This document shows, piece by piece, positions 11,001 to 18,514 of a stretch of 64,000 bases of DNA (position 1 is its first letter; each line of letters starts with the position of its first letter). Where the stretch lies: contig NZ_LZYB01000008.1 in assembly GCF_001677335.1 (NCBI RefSeq), forward strand, positions 124,001 through 188,000. Direction: 5' to 3'. The translations under genes and the position numbers were made by a program. Source of the DNA: Erythrobacter dokdonensis DSW-74. GTDB taxonomy: Bacteria; Pseudomonadota; Alphaproteobacteria; Sphingomonadales; Sphingomonadaceae. The notes beneath the pieces were generated by a model. That model was not told the origin of the DNA and ran no database searches. It worked only from the letters and a program-made list of their open reading frames with translations.

Positions 11001-11107
11001 TCTTCGTCTGCATCCTGCGCCATCGCAGGCGACGCAACCGCAAGCGCGACCACGCCGACGCTGGTAAAAAGTCCGATACGGCGATCGGAACCGAAAAACG
11101 TCTTCAT
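8015..11107 (-). CDS. TonB-dependent outer-membrane receptor
   Basis: A 1030-residue TonB-dependent receptor for energy-driven uptake of an unidentified large substrate (siderophore, oligosaccharide or peptide). The signal peptide ends near ASPAMAQ (about 30). The plug domain follows an acidic N-terminal stretch: VTGSRIRLPNLESTEP, then the YIEQRNFINVADALNDLP region and a VNGRRMVSSNT segment typical of the large OmpR-CUT-like receptors of sphingomonads and xanthomonads. The remainder is a 22-strand barrel ending in SVSATKRW, with the usual terminal aromatic residue. No N-terminal FecA-type signalling extension is visible. An AAGGGG ribosome site precedes the ATG. The gene upstream on the same strand is a TPR/2OG-Fe(II) oxygenase, a recurrent partner of such receptors. 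No repressor or riboswitch was recognised in the 261-base upstream region. Confidence 0.95.
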   Translation of the reverse strand: MKTFFGSDRRIGLFTSVGVVALAVASPAMAQDADEEEAVVTTSEAAEESRGITVTGSRIRLPNLESTEPTTTIDAQYIEQRNFINVADALNDLPQIRGSVTPQGGQSAFGQGVNFVNNFGLGTNRTLTLVNGRRMVSSNTPSLFGPGAPGLQVDLNVIPTALIKQIDIASTAGAPVYGSDAIAGTINIILDDRYEGLTLNATGTITEAGDGFQYRLEGVYGTSFADGRGHIQVSSFYTQTDGLLQRSRQFFLDEVETQNNTVLSNRVNPNLPLDTGPNDGIPDTVLFSPSRIFVLSNNGVIFGGPLGVTSSSAALNGLSGTGAFEFDANGNLVPFNPGVRPTNVAGTSAVGIRGFGGQGFQFSDFGQLTSDLRRFGANVFGNYDVTDHINVFVEAQYYDARADELVQQPTFNTPLFGGASSALSFDVTNPFLNDQARGVLTAAGVNRFTISRANVGFADLTGFAETELLRGVIGARGDFEIGGRSWNWETSLTYGQTEVNDFRQDINVQNFVNATNVTTNASGQIVCDATPATPSQSGFLPVADPRCVPFNFFGLQASPEAIDYVISDNQSRSVLEQTVFNANVGGTLFELFGNEVGVNVGYEHRKESGRFNPSEFEQQGLGRGAAVTPISGSFTLNEVFGELYVPIITPENDSFIESAIVYGRGRYVDNTVNGGFFSWAAGGSIAPVRDIEFRGNFTRSFRAPALTELFLPQANAFGFIPDLCFGPAITGGPNPTARENNCNAFLAAFPNIPRPQTAAQASVPIIVGGNPTLDNEQADSWSIGVILRPWFLPNFNLTVDYIDISISNPIAQLTTAQINSGCFDNDNFNTADPANGNQFCSLIQRDAIGEVVSNPANPGVRTGFVNGNAIDYEGIQASANYATSLDGLGIPGTLQLRGDLSVVLFRQTDITGVAPARSDATLGDPTWAGQFTANYLGDNWGFGSVVNYTGEQLFSRFNRTPDQRLFDQLEDFVTVDFNVYFETDDDMRFNFVVNNAFNRQCQRTFGFCIPGTGINDAFGRTFSVSATKRW

Positions 11108-11368
11108 GTGTAAACCCCTTAGTTATGGGCAGATTCCGCCCTTTGTCGGTAGAAACCTGACAAGGCGGCAGGTTAGACTACATTCCACGGAGCCGCGCAA
11201 CCGCAACGCCGCAATGGTGACATTTTGGGGACAATAAAGTTGCCGGTCGTGGCACATATGCAACATTCGACCGCGGGGAGCCGCAAGCGTCTCGAAGCAA
11301 CCAACGGCGTGTTGCAGACTGCGTTCATGTACCTTTCGTTCCAAACCTTGGGAAGGAGGTTTGAAGGG

Positions 11369-12679
11369 CTATCGTGCCGCCACAACATCAAACGCCACGG
11401 TCATCCGCTCCGCCAGCGCACCGCGCCCGCTGCTGAAGGGAGTAGTCCCGTGATAGAGCGTCGAGGGGAACAGCGCCAGATGCGCCTTTTTCGGGCGGAT
11501 CGCCATCAGCGGTTCGAGGTCGAGTCCGAGATCTGACGGCGGACGCCCTAGCTCGAGCCAGCCGCGTTGCAGCGTTTCGTCGCCGGCTTCCTCCGGCACC
11601 ACCAGGTAGAGCGCCGAGGAGACGATCCCCTGCGGATGGATGTGCGCGGTGTGATAGTCACCGCCCTGGCCTTGAACATCCCCTTCGCCTCCGTGCAACC
11701 GGACCGACCACGAGCCGCGGAGCTGCCACGGGGTATCCCTATGGCGCAGCAGCGGATGGGTGTCGTCGCGCAGTGGCAACTCGGCACGATAGCCTTCCAG
11801 CGTCGCGCGGATCGACTCTTGCAGTTCGCTGAAAACCGGCTCGCTCCGGTGGAACAGGATGCCCCGGGTCTGGGTGCCGCCCCGCAGGCTCTGGCCGAGC
11901 GGCATCGAAGAGGCGGCGTGCAGCTTGTGCAGTTCGGCAATAGCATCGCTCACCAGTCCTTCGCGTCCGCCCATCAGGGGGCGCAGTTGCACCAGACCCG
12001 GCTGGCCGTGCAGCCAATCCGCCCGCGCATCGTCCGCCAGTCGCCAAGCTATGCCGCGCAGTGCCCAGGCCGAGATATCCCACGGGTCGATCGCCAACAC
12101 CCGCGCCAGCAGAGCTTCGGCCGCTGCGGGATCGCGTCCGCGCAGCCGGTGCCGGGCTTCGTGTCGGTGGCGCAGGGGACGGTCATCCGAAAGGGTGGCG
12201 AAGATCGCCTCGGCCCGCGCAAGATTTCCCGCCGAACCTGCATGGATCGCTTCGAGCAAAGCAAAATGCGGCTCGTTCGGGAACCGTCGGCGGGCCTCGG
12301 CAGCCACTTCGGCGGCTTCGGCGGCATGGCCGATCCCGGCGAGTGTCTCGATATGGGCAGCAGGGATATTCGGATCAATCGGTGCACGGGCGGCAGCGGA
12401 ACGAAACGGCGCGGCAAAGTCCGCCTCGCCCGCCGCCAGTCGCAGCCTCGAAAGAAAGGTCAAGCCGTCGAGATAGCCCGGTGCCTGCCGCGCGATCTGT
12501 TCGGCAATCAATCGCGCGCCCGCTGTATCGCCCCTTGCTTCAAGGGCCTGCGCCTTGCCCAGCCAGAGTCTCGCATCGCCCGGATCACGTGCAAGCAAAC
12601 GGTCGAACACGTCCAGTGCCGCAGCATCACCTTGCGCCAGCAGGTGTTGGGCGTGCTCGTATGTCAATGTATCGCTCAT
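11369..12679 (-). CDS. TPR protein with C-terminal 2OG-Fe(II) oxygenase-like domain
   Basis: A 436-residue cytosolic protein. Residues about 1-215 are tetratricopeptide-like helical pairs (AQHLLAQGDAAALDVFDRLLARDPGDARLWL and later units). The C-terminal half resembles the putative 2OG-Fe(II) oxygenase family: HTAHIHPQG supplies the first iron-binding region, LFPSTLYHGTTPF the distal histidine and ERMTVAFDV the 2-oxoglutarate-binding arginine. Such proteins in sphingomonads and Caulobacter often neighbour TonB receptors or tryptophan halogenase-like genes; hydroxylation of a cell-surface or nutrient-linked substrate is inferred only. It ends 261 bases before the receptor gene on the same strand. 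No strong ribosome site is seen before the ATG. Confidence 0.8.
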   Translation of the reverse strand: MSDTLTYEHAQHLLAQGDAAALDVFDRLLARDPGDARLWLGKAQALEARGDTAGARLIAEQIARQAPGYLDGLTFLSRLRLAAGEADFAAPFRSAAARAPIDPNIPAAHIETLAGIGHAAEAAEVAAEARRRFPNEPHFALLEAIHAGSAGNLARAEAIFATLSDDRPLRHRHEARHRLRGRDPAAAEALLARVLAIDPWDISAWALRGIAWRLADDARADWLHGQPGLVQLRPLMGGREGLVSDAIAELHKLHAASSMPLGQSLRGGTQTRGILFHRSEPVFSELQESIRATLEGYRAELPLRDDTHPLLRHRDTPWQLRGSWSVRLHGGEGDVQGQGGDYHTAHIHPQGIVSSALYLVVPEEAGDETLQRGWLELGRPPSDLGLDLEPLMAIRPKKAHLALFPSTLYHGTTPFSSGRGALAERMTVAFDVVAAR

Positions 12680-12861
12680 GGTGGGAGTAGGGGCTATGCA
12701 TCACCTGCTGTCGAGGCAAGCCTATCCCGAGACCAACCATCATTTTGCCCGCTTGATTTGCCCCGCGGGCTTGAATAGGCGGGTCGCGTAAAGGCGAGTG
12801 GCGATGTGAAACTGATCTTGCGCCCGCGCCCTGTCGGACAACGGATTGCAAGGAGAGAGCA

Positions 12862-14031
12862 ATGAGCACTGCCTATATCGTCGAAGCCGTCCGCACCGCC
12901 GGGGGGCGGCGTGGCGGGCGTCTGGCCGGGGTTCACCCGGTCGACCTGCTGGCGAAGTCGCTGGACGCCATTGTGGAACGCAGCGGCATCGATCCCAAGG
13001 CGATCGATGATGTGGTAACCGGCTGCGTCAGCCAGGCAGGCGAGCAGGCCATGCAGGTCGGGCGCATGGGCGTGCTGGCATCGAAGCTGCTGCCCCAGTC
13101 AACGCCTGCCGTCACCATCGACCGCCAGTGCGGCTCCAGCCAGCAGGCGATCCAGTTTGCAGCCCAGGCGGTTATGAGCGGTACGCAGGATGTGGTGATT
13201 GCCAGCGGCGTGGAAAGCATGACCCGCGTGCCGATGGGCTCCAACGTCACGCTGCACATGAAGGAAGGCCTCTACAGCAAGGCGGCCGGGATCGAGGAGA
13301 AGTTCCCGGGTATCAACTTCAGCCAGTTCATGGGCGCTGAGATGATCGTCAAGAAGCATGGCTTCAGCAAGGACGACCTCGACCGTTTCGCGCTTTCGAG
13401 CCATGAAAAGGCGATTGCCGCGACCAAGGCCGGTGCGTTCGAGCGCGAGATTGTGGCCGTCGAGATCGAAACCCCCGAAGGCGCTCAGATGCACACTGTC
13501 GATGAGGGCATCCGCTTCGATGCGACGCTGGAAGGCATCGCGGGCGTCAAGCTGCTCTCGCCCGACGGGGCGATCACGGCTGCTTCGTCGAGCCAGATTT
13601 GCGATGGTTCCTCGGCGGTGCTGGTAGTGTCGGAAGCCGCGCTCAAGGCCCACGGCCTGACCCCGCTCGCCCGTATCCACAACCTGACCGTCACCGCGGG
13701 CGACCCGGTGATCATGCTCGAAGAGCCCCTGTTCGCGACCGACCGCGCCTTGCAACGCGCGGGACTGTCCATCGAAGATATCGACCTGTTCGAAGTCAAC
13801 GAGGCATTCGCTTCCGTCCCGCTTGCCTGGCTCAAGCACACCGGGGCCGACCCGGAAAAGCTCAATGTCCACGGCGGCGCGATTGCGCTCGGCCACCCGC
13901 TCGGCGCATCCGGCACCAAGCTGATGGCGACGCTGGTTCACGCATTGAAGCGCCACGGCAAGAAGTATGGCCTTCAGACGATGTGCGAAGGCGGCGGCGT
14001 CGCCAACGTTACCATCGTCGAAGCGCTTTAA
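12862..14031 (+). CDS. Acetyl-CoA C-acyltransferase (thiolase)
   Basis: A 389-residue thiolase that cleaves 3-ketoacyl-CoA (or condenses acyl-CoAs) in fatty-acid beta-oxidation or related degradation. All catalytic elements are present: nucleophile Cys90 in DRQCGSS, VNEAFAS, GHPLGASG with His345, and acid/base Cys375 in MCEGGG. AGGAGAG lies just before the ATG. It is followed after 26 bases by an SDR dehydrogenase and then by a crotonase and a MarR regulator, together a beta-oxidation-like set. Chain-length preference cannot be read from sequence. Confidence 0.95.
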   Translation: MSTAYIVEAVRTAGGRRGGRLAGVHPVDLLAKSLDAIVERSGIDPKAIDDVVTGCVSQAGEQAMQVGRMGVLASKLLPQSTPAVTIDRQCGSSQQAIQFAAQAVMSGTQDVVIASGVESMTRVPMGSNVTLHMKEGLYSKAAGIEEKFPGINFSQFMGAEMIVKKHGFSKDDLDRFALSSHEKAIAATKAGAFEREIVAVEIETPEGAQMHTVDEGIRFDATLEGIAGVKLLSPDGAITAASSSQICDGSSAVLVVSEAALKAHGLTPLARIHNLTVTAGDPVIMLEEPLFATDRALQRAGLSIEDIDLFEVNEAFASVPLAWLKHTGADPEKLNVHGGAIALGHPLGASGTKLMATLVHALKRHGKKYGLQTMCEGGGVANVTIVEAL

Positions 14032-14057
14032 GTCATTTCAATCTGAGAGGAAAACCA

Positions 14058-14843
14058 ATGGAAGTTTCTGCCAATACCCCCGCCGTCGTCACTGGCGGTG
14101 CCTCTGGCCTCGGGGCCGCCACCGCCCGCGCGCTGGCCGCGAAGGGCGCCAAGGTCGCGATCTTCGACATGAACGAGGAAAAGGGCAACGCCATGGCCGC
14201 GGAAATCGGCGGCATCTTCTGCAAGGTCAACGTGACCAGCGATGAAGACGTCGACGCCGGTTTCGCCGCCGCGCGCGCGGCCCACGGGCAGGAGCGCATC
14301 CTCGTGAACTGCGCGGGCATCGGCAACGCGATCAAGACCGCCAGCCGTTCGAAGGAAGACGGCTCGATCAAGCACTTCCCGATTTCGGCGTTCGACTTCG
14401 TCATCCAGGTCAACCTGATCGGCACGTTCCGCTGCATCGCCAAGTCGGCGGCGGGAATGCTGACCCTCGATCCGATCGACGAATTCGGCGAGCGCGGGGC
14501 GATCGTCAACACCGCGTCCGTCGCGGGCGAGGACGGCCAGATCGGCCAGGCGGCCTACTCCGCCTCGAAGGCCGGCGTTATCGGCATGACGCTGCCCATC
14601 GCGCGCGACCTCATGAACGAGGGCATCCGGGTGAACACGATCCTGCCCGGCATCTTCGACACTCCCCTGCTCGCCGCTGCGCCCCAGAACGTGCGCGATG
14701 CGCTGGCCGCATCCGTGCCGTTCCCCAAGCGGCTCGGCATCCCGACCGAATATGCCAAGCTCGCCATGTGCATGATCGAGACCGGCTATTTCAACGGCGA
14801 GGACGTACGCCTCGACGGCGCGATCCGCATGGCCCCGCGCTAG
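14058..14843 (+). CDS. SDR-family dehydrogenase, 3-hydroxyacyl-CoA dehydrogenase type 2-like
   Basis: A 261-residue classical short-chain dehydrogenase. The nucleotide-binding motif is TGGASGLG (12-19), followed by Asp37 (FDMNE), which favours NAD over NADP; NCAG is at 84-87, and the catalytic triad is Ser154, Tyr167, Lys171 (YSASK). The insertion around SRSKEDGSIKHFP resembles the type-2 3-hydroxyacyl-CoA dehydrogenase (HSD10-like) group, consistent with oxidation of 3-hydroxyacyl-CoA before the upstream thiolase step. The open frame extends far upstream inside the thiolase gene, but the ATG at 14058 preceded by GAGAGG at 14045-14050 is the credible start. Confidence 0.92.
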   Translation: MEVSANTPAVVTGGASGLGAATARALAAKGAKVAIFDMNEEKGNAMAAEIGGIFCKVNVTSDEDVDAGFAAARAAHGQERILVNCAGIGNAIKTASRSKEDGSIKHFPISAFDFVIQVNLIGTFRCIAKSAAGMLTLDPIDEFGERGAIVNTASVAGEDGQIGQAAYSASKAGVIGMTLPIARDLMNEGIRVNTILPGIFDTPLLAAAPQNVRDALAASVPFPKRLGIPTEYAKLAMCMIETGYFNGEDVRLDGAIRMAPR

Positions 14844-14858
14844 GCTCGAAAGCTGCCC

Positions 14859-14874
14859 TGTTTCACGTGAAACA
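14859..14874. other. parS: parS centromere site (ParB-binding)
   Basis: The 16-bp palindrome TGTTTCACGTGAAACA is an exact match to the bacterial chromosomal parS consensus bound by ParB/Spo0J. It is extended by flanking symmetric CCC/GGG to 22 bp (14856-14877). It lies between the SDR stop codon and a terminator, in non-coding DNA. A random 64-kb sequence would almost never contain it. parS sites cluster near the replication origin, so this window probably lies in the origin-proximal region. parA and parB are not in the window. Confidence 0.93.
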
Positions 14875-14946
14875 GGGGTCAAGAGAGGGCCAAGAGGGGT
14901 CTGGAGGGGGTCAAGCGCCTTCTGGACCCGGTTGAAGCCCTGCCAG

Positions 14947-14979
14947 GAAAGCCCTCGCTTTTGCGGGGGTTTTCTTTTG
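14947..14979 (+). terminator. Rho-independent terminator after thiolase-SDR operon
   Basis: Stem CCCTCGC (14952-14958) and GCGGGGG (14963-14969) with one G-T wobble and a TTTT loop, followed by TTTTCTTTT. It would end the thiolase-SDR transcript just downstream of parS. Confidence 0.75.
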
Positions 14980-15021
14980 CGCCGCGCATGGCATCACGGT
15001 CGGCAAAGGAGAGACAGACCC

Positions 15022-15894
15022 ATGACCGACTACACCCAGATCATCGTCACCAAGGCCGGCGGCATCGCCACCATCACCCTCAACCGGCCCGACAAGATGA
15101 ACGCCTATACCCGCACCATGGGGCAGGAGATCATGGCGGCGATGGACGATATCGACGCCGACGACAGCGTGAGGGCGGTGATCTTTACCGGCAGCGGCGA
15201 GCGCGCTTTCTGCGCGGGCGCGGACCTGACCCCGGAAGGGGGCGGGCAAGTATTCTCCGATCCGACCGAGGTAACCGACCTGTCCGATCCGAAGGTGCGA
15301 GACGGCGGCGGTCTGCTGACGCTCAGACTGTTCGAGAGCAAGAAGCCGCTGATCTCCGCCTGCAACGGCGTTGCGGTGGGCGTGGGCGCGACGATGCAGC
15401 TGGCGATGGACATCCGCCTTGCAGCGTCCCACGCGCGCTACGGTTTTGTCTTTGCACGGCGCGGGATCGTGCCGGAGGCGGCCTCGAGCTGGTTCCTGCC
15501 GCGCATCGTCGGGATCAGCCAGGCGCTGGAATGGTGCTATACGGGCCGGATCTTCGACGCCGAGGAGGCGAAGGCGGGAGGCCTCGTGCGCTCGATCCAC
15601 GCTCCAGACGACCTGATGATCGCGGCGCGCACGCTTGCCAGCGAGATTGCCGAAAGCACCTCGGCGATTTCGGTCGCCATGACGCGGGCGATGATGTGGC
15701 GGCTGATGAGCGCCGATCACCCGATGGAAGCCCACAAGATCGATTCCCGCGCGATCTACCGGCTCAGTCGCGGGGCCGACGCGAAAGAGGGCATCGCCAG
15801 CTTCCTCGAAAAGCGCCGCGCCGCGTATCCGGGCAAGGTCAGCGCCGACATGCCCGATTTCTACCCGTGGTGGGACGAACGCCCCTATGAGTGA
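15022..15894 (+). CDS. Enoyl-CoA hydratase/isomerase (crotonase) family protein
   Basis: A 290-residue crotonase-fold enzyme, probably hydrating enoyl-CoA. It shows the acyl-CoA binding region ITLNRPDKMNAY, the oxyanion-hole segments GERAFCAGADL and GVAVGVGATM, and RRGIVPEAASSWFLPR carrying the probable catalytic Glu. The ATG at 15022 is selected over upstream in-frame codons because GGAGAG sits 8 bases before it and the protein then begins at the family's usual N-terminus. Its last bases overlap the start of the MarR gene (ATGAGTGA), implying translational coupling. Exact reaction (hydratase, isomerase or other) is unresolved. Confidence 0.92.
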   Translation: MTDYTQIIVTKAGGIATITLNRPDKMNAYTRTMGQEIMAAMDDIDADDSVRAVIFTGSGERAFCAGADLTPEGGGQVFSDPTEVTDLSDPKVRDGGGLLTLRLFESKKPLISACNGVAVGVGATMQLAMDIRLAASHARYGFVFARRGIVPEAASSWFLPRIVGISQALEWCYTGRIFDAEEAKAGGLVRSIHAPDDLMIAARTLASEIAESTSAISVAMTRAMMWRLMSADHPMEAHKIDSRAIYRLSRGADAKEGIASFLEKRRAAYPGKVSADMPDFYPWWDERPYE

Positions 15895-16363
15895 CGACGA
15901 CACGGGTGCGACCGACGGGGCAGGGCGGCTGGCCGGGTTCCTGCCCTACCAGCTTTCGGTCACCTCCAACGCGGTCAGCGATCTCATCGCCGAGCGTTAC
16001 CGCAACCGCTTCGCGCTAAAGATCCCCGAGTGGCGGGTGATGGCGGTGCTTGGCGATACCGGCGCGATGACCCAGCGCGGGCTGACGGCGGCGACGCTGA
16101 TGGACAAGGTCGCGGTCAATCGGGCGGTCAAGGTGCTTGAAGATCGCGGTCTGGCGGCGCGGGTCGCCAATCCGGTCGACGGCCGCTCGCACCTGCTGGC
16201 GCTGACCGAAGACGGGCGCGCAATCCATGCCGAGATCATGCCCCTGGCCCTGGCGATGGAGGCCGAGTTGCTGAGCAGTTTCCCGCCCGATCAGCAGACC
16301 ATGCTGCGCGACATGCTGGCGGTTATCAGGCTGAAAGCCGGAGAATTGTCACGCGGTGCGTGA
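15887..16363 (+). CDS. MarR-family transcriptional regulator
   Basis: A 158-residue winged-helix regulator. The helix-turn-helix region spans about 45-85 (TAATLMDKVAVNRAVKVLEDRGL) and the wing carries VDGRSHLLALTEDG, the usual MarR signature. It overlaps the crotonase gene by 8 bases and so probably controls this acyl-CoA gene set in response to an acyl or aromatic ligand. No clear palindromic operator was identified upstream of the crotonase gene, apart from the parS palindrome, which is better explained otherwise. Confidence 0.93.
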   Translation: MSDDDTGATDGAGRLAGFLPYQLSVTSNAVSDLIAERYRNRFALKIPEWRVMAVLGDTGAMTQRGLTAATLMDKVAVNRAVKVLEDRGLAARVANPVDGRSHLLALTEDGRAIHAEIMPLALAMEAELLSSFPPDQQTMLRDMLAVIRLKAGELSRGA

Positions 16364-16394
16364 CAGCGGGCCGGCCTTCTGGGCCGACCCGCTG
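16364..16394. terminator. GC-rich hairpin between convergent genes, no U-tract
   Basis: CAGCGGG/CCCGCTG arms continue inward, past one mismatch, with CGGCC/GGCCG and a 5-base loop. It begins directly after the MarR stop codon and ends 10 bases before the tadC stop codon. It lacks a T run on either side, so intrinsic termination is uncertain. Confidence 0.45.
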
Positions 16395-16404
16395 CCTTGC
16401 GCCG

Positions 16405-17415
16405 TCAGAGCGCCCCGTCGGGACCCATCAGCGCGTCGCTGATGGAGCAGGCTGCCGGGCCGAGAATGACGATGAACAGCGTCGGCAGGATGAACAGGAT
16501 GAGCGGCACGGTCATGATCGCCGGCAGACGCGCAGCCTTTTCCTCGGCGCGCATCATGCGCTCGTTGCGGAACTCGGCCGACAGCACGCGCAGCGCGGAG
16601 GCAAGCGGCGTACCGTAACGCTCGGTCTGGATCATGGTGGTCACCACGCCCTTCACCGCTTCCAGATCGACACGATAGGCCAGGTTGTTGAAGGCCAGCC
16701 GGCGTTCGTTGAGGAACGACAGTTCGATCGCGGTGAGCGCGAATTCGTCGCCCAGTTCGGGATAGGCGCGGCCCAGTTCCTTGGCGACGCGGTTGAAGGC
16801 AGCGTCGACGGTCAGGCCGGCCTCGGCGCAGATCACCAGCAGGTCGAGCGCGTCGGGCAGGCCCTTCTGGATTTCCTTGGTGCGCTTGTTGGCCTTGTTG
16901 CTAAGATAGAGTTCAGGCCCCTTGTAGGACAGGATCAGCGTCACCGCGAAGGCCCCGAACCGGGTCATCGGACCCCAATCCGGCCAGTATTCGATACCGT
17001 AGATCATCAGCGCGGCAATACCGCCCAGCACGATCGGCATGATCGCCCGGGCACCGATGATGAAATAGGCCAGTTCCTTGTTGCGGTAGCCGGCATGGGC
17101 CAGCTTTTGCTGGATGACCTTGATCTGGCTGTCCTGCAGGACGTTCAGCTTGCCGAGGTTTTCCTTGACCTTGTCGGTGCTGTTGCTGCGCCGGATAAGG
17201 CGGGTGCGCTTCTTGGTGGCCGAGGTGACGATCCCGGCCTTGAGCTGTTCGCGCCGGGATTCAAGCACCTTGACGCGCTTGGCCATGGGATCGCGGATGG
17301 TGACCGCAGCATAGATTGCCAGCACCATGGCGAAGGCGGCAAGCCCTGCCAGCACGGTGCCAACCATGATGACATCGAAACCGAGCAGGGTGGGGCCGGT
17401 GGGTTGATCAAGCAT
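16405..17415 (-). CDS. tadC: Tad pilus inner-membrane platform protein TadC
   Basis: A 336-residue type II secretion F-domain protein, the second inner-membrane platform subunit of the Tad (Flp pilus) machine. It has an N-terminal membrane segment (about 13-35), a pair of mid-protein segments (about 105-150) and C-terminal hydrophobic segments (about 300-325). The T2SSF core includes KGLPDALDLLVICAEAGLTVDAAFNRVAKELG, a motif shared with TadB. It is last in the locus and begins 16 bases after tadB ends. In complete systems TadB and TadC sit on the CpaF/TadA ATPase, which is not encoded here. Confidence 0.93.
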   Translation of the reverse strand: MLDQPTGPTLLGFDVIMVGTVLAGLAAFAMVLAIYAAVTIRDPMAKRVKVLESRREQLKAGIVTSATKKRTRLIRRSNSTDKVKENLGKLNVLQDSQIKVIQQKLAHAGYRNKELAYFIIGARAIMPIVLGGIAALMIYGIEYWPDWGPMTRFGAFAVTLILSYKGPELYLSNKANKRTKEIQKGLPDALDLLVICAEAGLTVDAAFNRVAKELGRAYPELGDEFALTAIELSFLNERRLAFNNLAYRVDLEAVKGVVTTMIQTERYGTPLASALRVLSAEFRNERMMRAEEKAARLPAIMTVPLILFILPTLFIVILGPAACSISDALMGPDGAL

Positions 17416-17431
17416 CGCTCAGGTTCCCCAA

Positions 17432-18403
17432 TCAGATTTCGAAACTGACCATCTTGGCCATGATGAACACACCGATGCTCATCCACGTCAGGCCGCCGAG
17501 GCCCGCCACGATCAGGCGATCGTCGGTGAAGAAGCCGCCGATATAACCGGGGTTAACCCAGAAAATCAGGCCGAAGACGATGAACGGGAGCGAGCCCACG
17601 ATATAGGCCGAGGCCTTGGATTCCGAGCTCATCGCCTTGATCTTGAGCTTCATCTGCCCGCGCTTGCGCAGCACGTCGGCAAGGTTCGAGAGCGTTTCGG
17701 CAAGGTTGCCGCCGGTCTCGCGCTGGATCGCAAGGGTGATGGTGAAGAAGTTGAATTCGGGGATGCCCAGCCGGTCAGCGGTGTCCTGGAGCGAATCCTC
17801 CATTGTCTTGCCGACCTTGATCCGGTCCACGATGCCGCGGAATTCCACCCCGACGGGGCCGGGCACTTCCTGTGCGACCACGCTCAGTGTCTCGGTCACC
17901 GGCAGGCCCGAACGCAGGCCGCGCACCAGAAGTTCGAGTCCGTCGGGAAACTTGGAGACGAATTCATTGGTGCGGCGCTTGATGAAGTAGCCCACGACCA
18001 GGTGCGGCAGGCCCACACCGACCGCGGCGCCAACCCCCAGCGACAGCAGCAACGCGCCGCTCTGGATGAAAACGATCACCGCGACCGCCAGCGACAGGCC
18101 CAGCGAGGTGTAGATATATTGCGAGACGCTCCACGACTTGCCGGAGCGGTTCAGACGCACCGCAAGCGCTTCCATCCGCGAACCCGATCCGGCCACGCGG
18201 TAGGTCTTCGGCTTGCGTGCGGCGATCGCGCGCTTGAATTGGGCATCGACCTTGGCATCGACGCTTTCCGAGTGGCGGTAGCGCAGCGACTGCATCCTGC
18301 GCTTCTGCGCTTTCGCGGCGCCCGACCCGGTCACCAGCAAATAGCCGACGACCAGTGCGGTGAAGATCACCAGGGTGATCAGCAGGGTTTGGAGAATGTC
18401 CAT
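17432..18403 (-). CDS. tadB: Tad pilus inner-membrane platform protein TadB
   Basis: A 323-residue T2SSF-family protein. There are membrane segments at about 7-25, 100-135 and the C-terminus. The core FPDGLELLVRGLRSGLPVTETLSVVAQEVPGPVG precedes GIPEFNFFTITLAIQRETGGNLAETLSNLADVLR, both characteristic of TadB. The canonical neighbour upstream would be cpaF/tadA, but here cpaE lies 111 bases upstream with no ATPase between. The intervening 111 bases show no recognisable remnant of an ATPase. Confidence 0.94.
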   Translation of the reverse strand: MDILQTLLITLVIFTALVVGYLLVTGSGAAKAQKRRMQSLRYRHSESVDAKVDAQFKRAIAARKPKTYRVAGSGSRMEALAVRLNRSGKSWSVSQYIYTSLGLSLAVAVIVFIQSGALLLSLGVGAAVGVGLPHLVVGYFIKRRTNEFVSKFPDGLELLVRGLRSGLPVTETLSVVAQEVPGPVGVEFRGIVDRIKVGKTMEDSLQDTADRLGIPEFNFFTITLAIQRETGGNLAETLSNLADVLRKRGQMKLKIKAMSSESKASAYIVGSLPFIVFGLIFWVNPGYIGGFFTDDRLIVAGLGGLTWMSIGVFIMAKMVSFEI

Positions 18404-18514
18404 GCCGTTGCTTCCTGCCTTGTACCGCGCAGTTGCGGCACGCGTTCTCGTTCATGCCCGGACCGAGGGGCGGCGAGGGCGTTTGCCCTGCCGGCCCTGC
18501 GGTTTCGTGCGGTC

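Noticed and set aside
9296-11113. Long plus-strand open frame opposite the TonB receptor
   Set aside because: Same GC-driven antisense artefact; no ribosome site or recognisable domain.
14859-14874. The 14859 palindrome as a MarR operator
   Set aside because: Exact identity to the parS consensus explains it better; it also lies upstream of a terminator, away from the crotonase start.
18404-18514. Possible remnant of cpaF between cpaE and tadB
   Set aside because: All minus-strand frames of the 111 bases were read; none shows a Walker motif or other VirB11-type sequence.
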